A program made the position numbers and the translations under genes. The notes below the pieces were generated by a model, which did not search any database, was not told the DNA's origin, and worked only from the letters and a program-made list of their open reading frames with translations. A stretch of DNA of 64,000 nucleotides from Catalinimonas alkaloidigena (GTDB lineage: Bacteria > Bacteroidota > Bacteroidia > Cytophagales > Flexibacteraceae): assembly GCF_900100765.1 (NCBI RefSeq), contig NZ_FNFO01000017.1, forward strand, positions 1-64,000, written 5' to 3'. Position 1 is the stretch's first letter; each line of letters opens with the position of its first letter. This document shows positions 60,181 through 64,000 of the stretch, in pieces.

Positions 60181-61501
60181 AGCGAAGAGAGGTGATCGGA
60201 TCTTGTTGGGCCGCACGCCGGGCGGGAGCAATGCCAAAAATGAGGCCCACGGTCGCCGCTACGCCAAACGAAAGAATGACCGATGCCGGCGATACGATGG
60301 TAGGAATGTCGGCCACCGAAGCGATGGTGTAGGCCAGCACGATGCCCAGGATGACGCCGATCAACCCGCCAGAAAGCGAGATAAGTGTGGCTTCTACCAA
60401 AAATTGCAGGACGATGTCTTCTTTCCGCGCGCCCAGCGAAAGCCTCAGGCCGATCTCGCGAATCCGCTCCAGTACCGACGCCAGCATGATGTTCATGATG
60501 CCAATGCCTCCGACCAGCAGCGAAATGCCGGCAATGGCGCCGAGCACCAGGTTAAAAATGTCTTTGGTTCGCTGCTGTTGCTTCAGCAGCAGCTCGGGGA
60601 TGGTAATTTCGTAGTCGATCACGTCGTAATGCCGCCGGGCTAACATGCGGGAAATGACCTCGGCGTAGGGCGTTAGCACGTCGGTATCGGCCACTTTCAC
60701 TACCAGTCGGTCCAACTGGTGATAATTGGTAGCAGATTTTTGCTCCTGCGATTCGCCTCCCTGGCGGGCGGCCTTCTGCAACATGGCTTGTGTTACCAGC
60801 GCCCGGTTTTCGTAACGGATCAGCATCGTCTGAATGGGGATGTATACATCCATGTTGAAGTCGCGGATGCCCAGGCGCGAGACACTGTTGTTGGCCACCG
60901 TGCGTTCTTCCAGGACCCCAACAATGCGCATCCAGTGTGCGCCGCATTTGAGGTACTTCCCAACCGGATTGGTCTGGCTGAAAAATCGTGTCCGGATGCT
61001 TTTTCCAATGATGCAGACCTGTTCGCCGCGCTCCATCTGCCGCTCGTTAAACATGCTGCCCTCTTCCAGGCTAAAATTGTAGATGTCGAAATAATCGGGC
61101 GTGACGCCTACCACTTTGGTGGAACGCCGCATGCCACCGTGCACGACCGAAGTCTCCAGTTGGATTTCCGGACTTACGGCTTCGATTTCGGGCAGAATGT
61201 CTAGAATGCTCCGGGCATCGAGCAATGTGAGGCCCGGCGAAAATTTGCGCGGCTTGGCTACCTCCGTCGCGGTGACCTCCTCTTCTTCCTGCTCGACGAC
61301 GGGGGCAATCACGATGTTGTTAACGCCCACTAGCTTGATCTGCTCCAGAATTTCCTGCTGCGCGCCTTTGCCCACCGCCATCATGGCAATGACAGCGGCC
61401 ACCCCGAAAATGATGCCCAGGGCGGTCAGTCCCGCGCGCAATTTATTCGCCAGAATGGCTTCCAGCGCAATAAAAACATTAGCGAGGTAGCGCTGCCACA
61501 T
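60173..61501 (-). CDS. MacB/FtsX-type ABC transporter permease
   Basis: A 442-residue permease with the MacB layout: one N-terminal helix (about 18-44), a large periplasmic domain (about 45-300) and three C-terminal helices with ERIREIGLRLSLGARKEDIVLQFLVEATLISLSGG. The ATPase domain is absent from this polypeptide and from the neighbouring genes. The start overlaps the adaptor stop by one base (TAATG), so it is translationally coupled. Family permeases transmit force from the ATPase to the adaptor; the exported substrate is unknown. Confidence 0.9.
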   Translation of the reverse strand: MWQRYLANVFIALEAILANKLRAGLTALGIIFGVAAVIAMMAVGKGAQQEILEQIKLVGVNNIVIAPVVEQEEEEVTATEVAKPRKFSPGLTLLDARSILDILPEIEAVSPEIQLETSVVHGGMRRSTKVVGVTPDYFDIYNFSLEEGSMFNERQMERGEQVCIIGKSIRTRFFSQTNPVGKYLKCGAHWMRIVGVLEERTVANNSVSRLGIRDFNMDVYIPIQTMLIRYENRALVTQAMLQKAARQGGESQEQKSATNYHQLDRLVVKVADTDVLTPYAEVISRMLARRHYDVIDYEITIPELLLKQQQRTKDIFNLVLGAIAGISLLVGGIGIMNIMLASVLERIREIGLRLSLGARKEDIVLQFLVEATLISLSGGLIGVILGIVLAYTIASVADIPTIVSPASVILSFGVAATVGLIFGIAPARRAAQQDPITSLRYE

Positions 61502-62778
61502 TAGTCTTCCGTTTTCGAAACCAGTTGCTTGTCTTCCAGCATCACCAGATTCGCTTTGTCGGCACCCTGTGGCTGCGACAGGTAGACCTGATCGTTCTCG
61601 GTCAGGCCCTGTTGGACTATGGCTTCGTTCTCGTTGGTCAGGCCAACCAACACCTGCTGGCGAACCAGGCCTATGGACGTTTTCTTGAAAACGTAACTAA
61701 TGGAATCGCCCTGGCTGTGGAGGCACTCGAGCGGAATGTGCAGCACACCATCGTATTTTCCGGCAACGATCTGATTGCTGGTAGTCATGGCCGGACGCAG
61801 GGTGGTGTCCGACTCGTTGATCTCGATGGTCACCTCAAACACCTTAGCATCGGCGTTAGGACGCTGTTCCCCTACATTGGCGACACTGATAACTTTCCCA
61901 GTCAGCTTTTTATCCGGAAAAGCATCCAGTCCAATCCGGACCTTCTGCTGGTTCTGGATCTTGCGGATGTCGACTTCGTTTACGTACGTGCGGGAAATCA
62001 TAGACGTCAGGTCTGGCAGGGTGGCTACTGTCGGGTCCCAGGCACCCACCGCCGATCCCACTTTCCGCTTCTCGCCATTCCACTCGCGTACGTAAATCAC
62101 CATGCCCCCTTCCGGTGCGTGGATTGTAAACTCGCCCATCACACTCTTGAGCATATTCAGACTTCCCTGGACCTGATTCAGGCTAGCCTGCACTTCCTGC
62201 ATTTTGGCGATCGCCTGATTGCGTTTGATGCGGTAGTTTTCACGTGCTTGTTCGTACTCACGCTGTGCCTTTTCTTTGCTGATTTCGGCCTGTCGAATGG
62301 TAGCTGGAGGTTCGTATTTGGACTGTTGCAGTTCCAGATCGCGCTCCTGCACGGCGAAGCGCAGATTTTCCACATTGTCGCGGGCTTCGCGCAATGTCAG
62401 GGAAGTATCGAGTCGTGTTTGGGTGTATTGCGCCTCAATTTTTTGGAGTTCGGTCTCGGCCTCGCGGATTTTGTTGCCGATTTCGGAGCGGTCCAGCGCT
62501 CCGATCTGATCTCCCTTTTTCACCACGGTTCCTTCGGGCACCAGTTGCTCGATCTTGGTATTCCAGATGCCGATGGCGCGCATGGCGGCCGGTCCCTGGA
62601 TGTTCACCGAATTTTTAGCCTCCAGTTCGCCAGTGGCGGTGACCACAATTTCGAACTGGCCCTTGGTGACGGGTACCAGTACTTCACTTTCGGCCGAGGA
62701 GGTAGTGCGGGTCAGTAGCCAGATCAATCCCAAAAGGACGACCAGCCCGACTCCTCCCCAAAGGAACGGTTTTTTCAT
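61501..62778 (-). CDS. HlyD/MacA-type periplasmic adaptor protein
   Basis: A 425-residue membrane-fusion adaptor. The start at 62778 gives a signal anchor MKKPFLWGGVGLVVLLGLIWLL. It has a barrel-sandwich (lipoyl-like) domain (ATGELEAKNSVNIQGPAAMRAIGIW...), a long coiled-coil hairpin (about residues 100-200, TELQKIEAQYTQTRLD...REYEQARENYRIKRNQAIAKMQEVQ), a beta-barrel domain (IRKIQNQQKVRIGLDAFPDKKLTGKVISV) and the membrane-proximal domain. First gene of an adaptor-permease-TolC operon, one-base overlap with the permease gene. Confidence 0.9.
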   Translation of the reverse strand: MKKPFLWGGVGLVVLLGLIWLLTRTTSSAESEVLVPVTKGQFEIVVTATGELEAKNSVNIQGPAAMRAIGIWNTKIEQLVPEGTVVKKGDQIGALDRSEIGNKIREAETELQKIEAQYTQTRLDTSLTLREARDNVENLRFAVQERDLELQQSKYEPPATIRQAEISKEKAQREYEQARENYRIKRNQAIAKMQEVQASLNQVQGSLNMLKSVMGEFTIHAPEGGMVIYVREWNGEKRKVGSAVGAWDPTVATLPDLTSMISRTYVNEVDIRKIQNQQKVRIGLDAFPDKKLTGKVISVANVGEQRPNADAKVFEVTIEINESDTTLRPAMTTSNQIVAGKYDGVLHIPLECLHSQGDSISYVFKKTSIGLVRQQVLVGLTNENEAIVQQGLTENDQVYLSQPQGADKANLVMLEDKQLVSKTED

Positions 62779-62854
62779 AGCTGTAAGAGAAACGATATTC
62801 GTCGCGGAGAAAGTATGAAATAACCCGCTGAAATTCAAATCGTTATTAGCAACC

Positions 62855-63802
62855 TTAAATCCGTTCGGCCACGATGTAGTCGGTCTTACGGTTGTTACTT
62901 TGGGTAATCATCTCGCCGAGAAAGCCCGCCAGGAACAGTTGCATCCCTGCGATGATGGCGACCAGCGATAAGAAGAAGATGGGTTGGTCGACCACCTCGC
63001 GTTTATGAACGCCGAGAAATTTCTCGAAACTCAGCCAGAACGCGATGGCGAAGCCGATCATAAAAAACAGGGTGCCCAACGAGCCGAAAAAGTGCATTGG
63101 GCGCTTTTTGAACCGCGTTACAAACATGACCGACAGCAGATCCAAAAAGCCGTAGACAAAGCGCTGCCAGCCGAATTTGGTGCTGCCGTACTTGCGGGCA
63201 CGGTGTTCGACTACTTTTTCGCCGATGCGCCCAAACCCGTTCCATTTCGCGATGACGGGAATGTAGCGGTGCATTTCGCCGTACAGGTCGATGCTTTTGA
63301 CTACCTGGTGCCGGTAGGCTTTCAAGCCACAGTTAAAGTCATGGAGCCGAATGCCTGACATCCAGCTTGTGACACGGTTGAAAAACTTGGACGGAACGGT
63401 TTTGGAGATGGGATCGTAACGCTTTTTCTTCCAGCCCGAAATCAGGTCGTACCCTTCTTTGCGGATCAGGCGGTACAACTCCGGAATTTCGTCGGGGCTG
63501 TCCTGCAAATCGGCATCCATCGTGATGACCACTTGCCCCTGTGCATGGTGAAAGCCCGTATCGAGCGCGGCCGATTTCCCGTAATTATGGTTAAGACGCA
63601 GCGCCCGAATCCGGGAATTTTCGCGGGCCAATTCCTGAATTACTGCCCAGGAGCGATCGTTGCTGCCGTCGTCAACAAGAATAGTTTCGTACGAAAAGCG
63701 GTTCTCCACCATGACCCGGTGGATCCAGGACGTTAGTTCAGGAAGAGACTCTTCTTCGTTGTATAGCGGTACGACAACCGAAATATCCAGCGTTTGATCC
63801 AT
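62855..63802 (-). CDS. GT2 glycosyltransferase with C-terminal membrane helices (DPM1/GtrB-like)
   Basis: A 315-residue polyisoprenyl-phosphate-type glycosyltransferase. GT-A core: VVVPLYNEEESL, ILVDDGSNDRSW (nucleotide site), ALDTGFHHAQGQVVITMDADLQDSP (the DxD-like metal motif), KYGSTKFGWQRFVYGFLDL. Two C-terminal membrane helices (about residues 240-260 and 272-295) anchor it in the inner membrane. Members transfer a sugar to undecaprenyl or similar phosphate. It is followed upstream by a DUF4199 gene on the same strand. Confidence 0.9.
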   Translation of the reverse strand: MDQTLDISVVVPLYNEEESLPELTSWIHRVMVENRFSYETILVDDGSNDRSWAVIQELARENSRIRALRLNHNYGKSAALDTGFHHAQGQVVITMDADLQDSPDEIPELYRLIRKEGYDLISGWKKKRYDPISKTVPSKFFNRVTSWMSGIRLHDFNCGLKAYRHQVVKSIDLYGEMHRYIPVIAKWNGFGRIGEKVVEHRARKYGSTKFGWQRFVYGFLDLLSVMFVTRFKKRPMHFFGSLGTLFFMIGFAIAFWLSFEKFLGVHKREVVDQPIFFLSLVAIIAGMQLFLAGFLGEMITQSNNRKTDYIVAERI

Positions 63803-63813
63803 TCAATGATTAA

Positions 63814-64000
63814 CTAAAAAAAGGACGCTCCTTCTTCATGATGGCCGAGACAATGAGCGCAATGATGAGTCCGAAGATCACCATCATCAATATGCCCATA
63901 ATGGCAATGCCCCCGGGCGAGGTGAAGACACCCGCAAAACTCATGGCTTGCTCAATCTCGGCATCGGACATACCCCGATCTTCCATTTGCGTAATTTGAA
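63814..64000 (-). CDS. DUF4199 family membrane protein, C-terminal part
   Basis: Only the last 61 codons lie in the window. They read ...QITQMEDRGMSDAEIEQAMSFAGVFTSPGGIAIMGILMMVIFGLIIALIVSAIMKKERPFF, with the typical DUF4199 closing membrane helix and the Lys/Pro tail. In Bacteroidota DUF4199 genes often sit just upstream of a GT2 gene, as here (12 bases away). Function unknown. Confidence 0.75.

Noticed and set aside
61525-62718. A 397-codon plus-strand open frame
   Set aside because: Antisense to the HlyD-type adaptor gene, a shadow of its codon bias.
1-64000. CRISPR arrays, rRNA and tRNA genes, insertion sequences, integrases
   Set aside because: No regularly spaced repeats, no rRNA or tRNA signature sequences, and no transposase or integrase-like coding regions were recognised anywhere in the window.

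Overview
The window reads as a chromosomal segment of a fairly GC-rich member of the Bacteroidota, most likely the Cytophagales. The evidence is the gene content: a TonB-dependent receptor with a carboxypeptidase-regulatory-like N-terminus, LVIVD-repeat lipoproteins, the bifunctional-type 'GlmU family' sugar nucleotidyltransferase, DUF4199 beside a GT2 glycosyltransferase, PafA-type phosphatase, a DUF6249 protein beside an ECF sigma factor, and promoters of the TAnnTTTG type. Shine-Dalgarno sequences are generally not evident, as is usual for the phylum. No rRNA, tRNA, CRISPR array, insertion sequence or phage was recognised. Coding density is high; most genes are ordinary housekeeping or envelope genes, and a few AT-richer islets stand out.

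Layout. 1-6115 (minus strand): an exported enolase-superfamily acid-sugar dehydratase and an exported RraA-type aldolase, then an operon of a TonB receptor and a thioredoxin-fold protein behind a 22-bp metal-repressor-like palindrome, and a DinB-like protein. 6311-7906: exported trehalase. 8054-12046 (minus): a four-gene exported cassette flanked by two paralogous LVIVD lipoproteins. 12231-14829 (minus): trehalose-phosphatase, a two-domain prenol kinase/DUF92 fusion and a small membrane protein. 14939-21842: YiiX-like hydrolase, a frameshifted double acetyltransferase, an unknown GT-like protein, fatty acid desaturase, and UvrA. 22085-28608 (plus): an AT-rich nuclease-like orphan, AI-2E-type transporter, a decayed exbD fragment, MFS transporter, nucleoside hydrolase and TPR protein. 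28683-31954: DUF6249 protein, ECF sigma/anti-sigma pair, and a RavA-type MoxR ATPase without its usual VWA partner.

32026-34026 is an AT-richer islet with an Imm42-like orphan immunity protein and small membrane or exported proteins. 34149-37447 (minus): Ig-like repeat protein, sugar nucleotidyltransferase and ribosomal protein L31 type B. 37677-47232 (plus): a long run of co-directional genes: PyrR-like phosphoribosyltransferase, ComEC, retropepsin-like zinc protease family protein, HemC, cyclophilin, RmlD-like reductase, helix-hairpin-helix protein, SmpB, NlpC/P60 hydrolase and HNH endonuclease. 47299-58547: KdsA, PafA phosphatase, a frameshifted orphan gene, an AraC regulator divergent from an aldehyde dehydrogenase with its DUF779 companion, xylose isomerase, a second DinB protein, PurB, an M48 protease and a secreted protein. 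58696-64000 (minus): a TolC / MacB-type permease / HlyD-type adaptor export operon (ATPase not present here), GT2 glycosyltransferase and the end of a DUF4199 gene.

The most notable points are the fusion of two polyprenol/phytol-kinase-type domains, the exported dehydratase-aldolase pair, the exbD relic with compensating frameshifts, the orphan Imm42-like islet, and several strong palindromes next to promoters. I did not find a clearly new multi-gene system; the LVIVD cassette and the AT-rich islet are the closest candidates.
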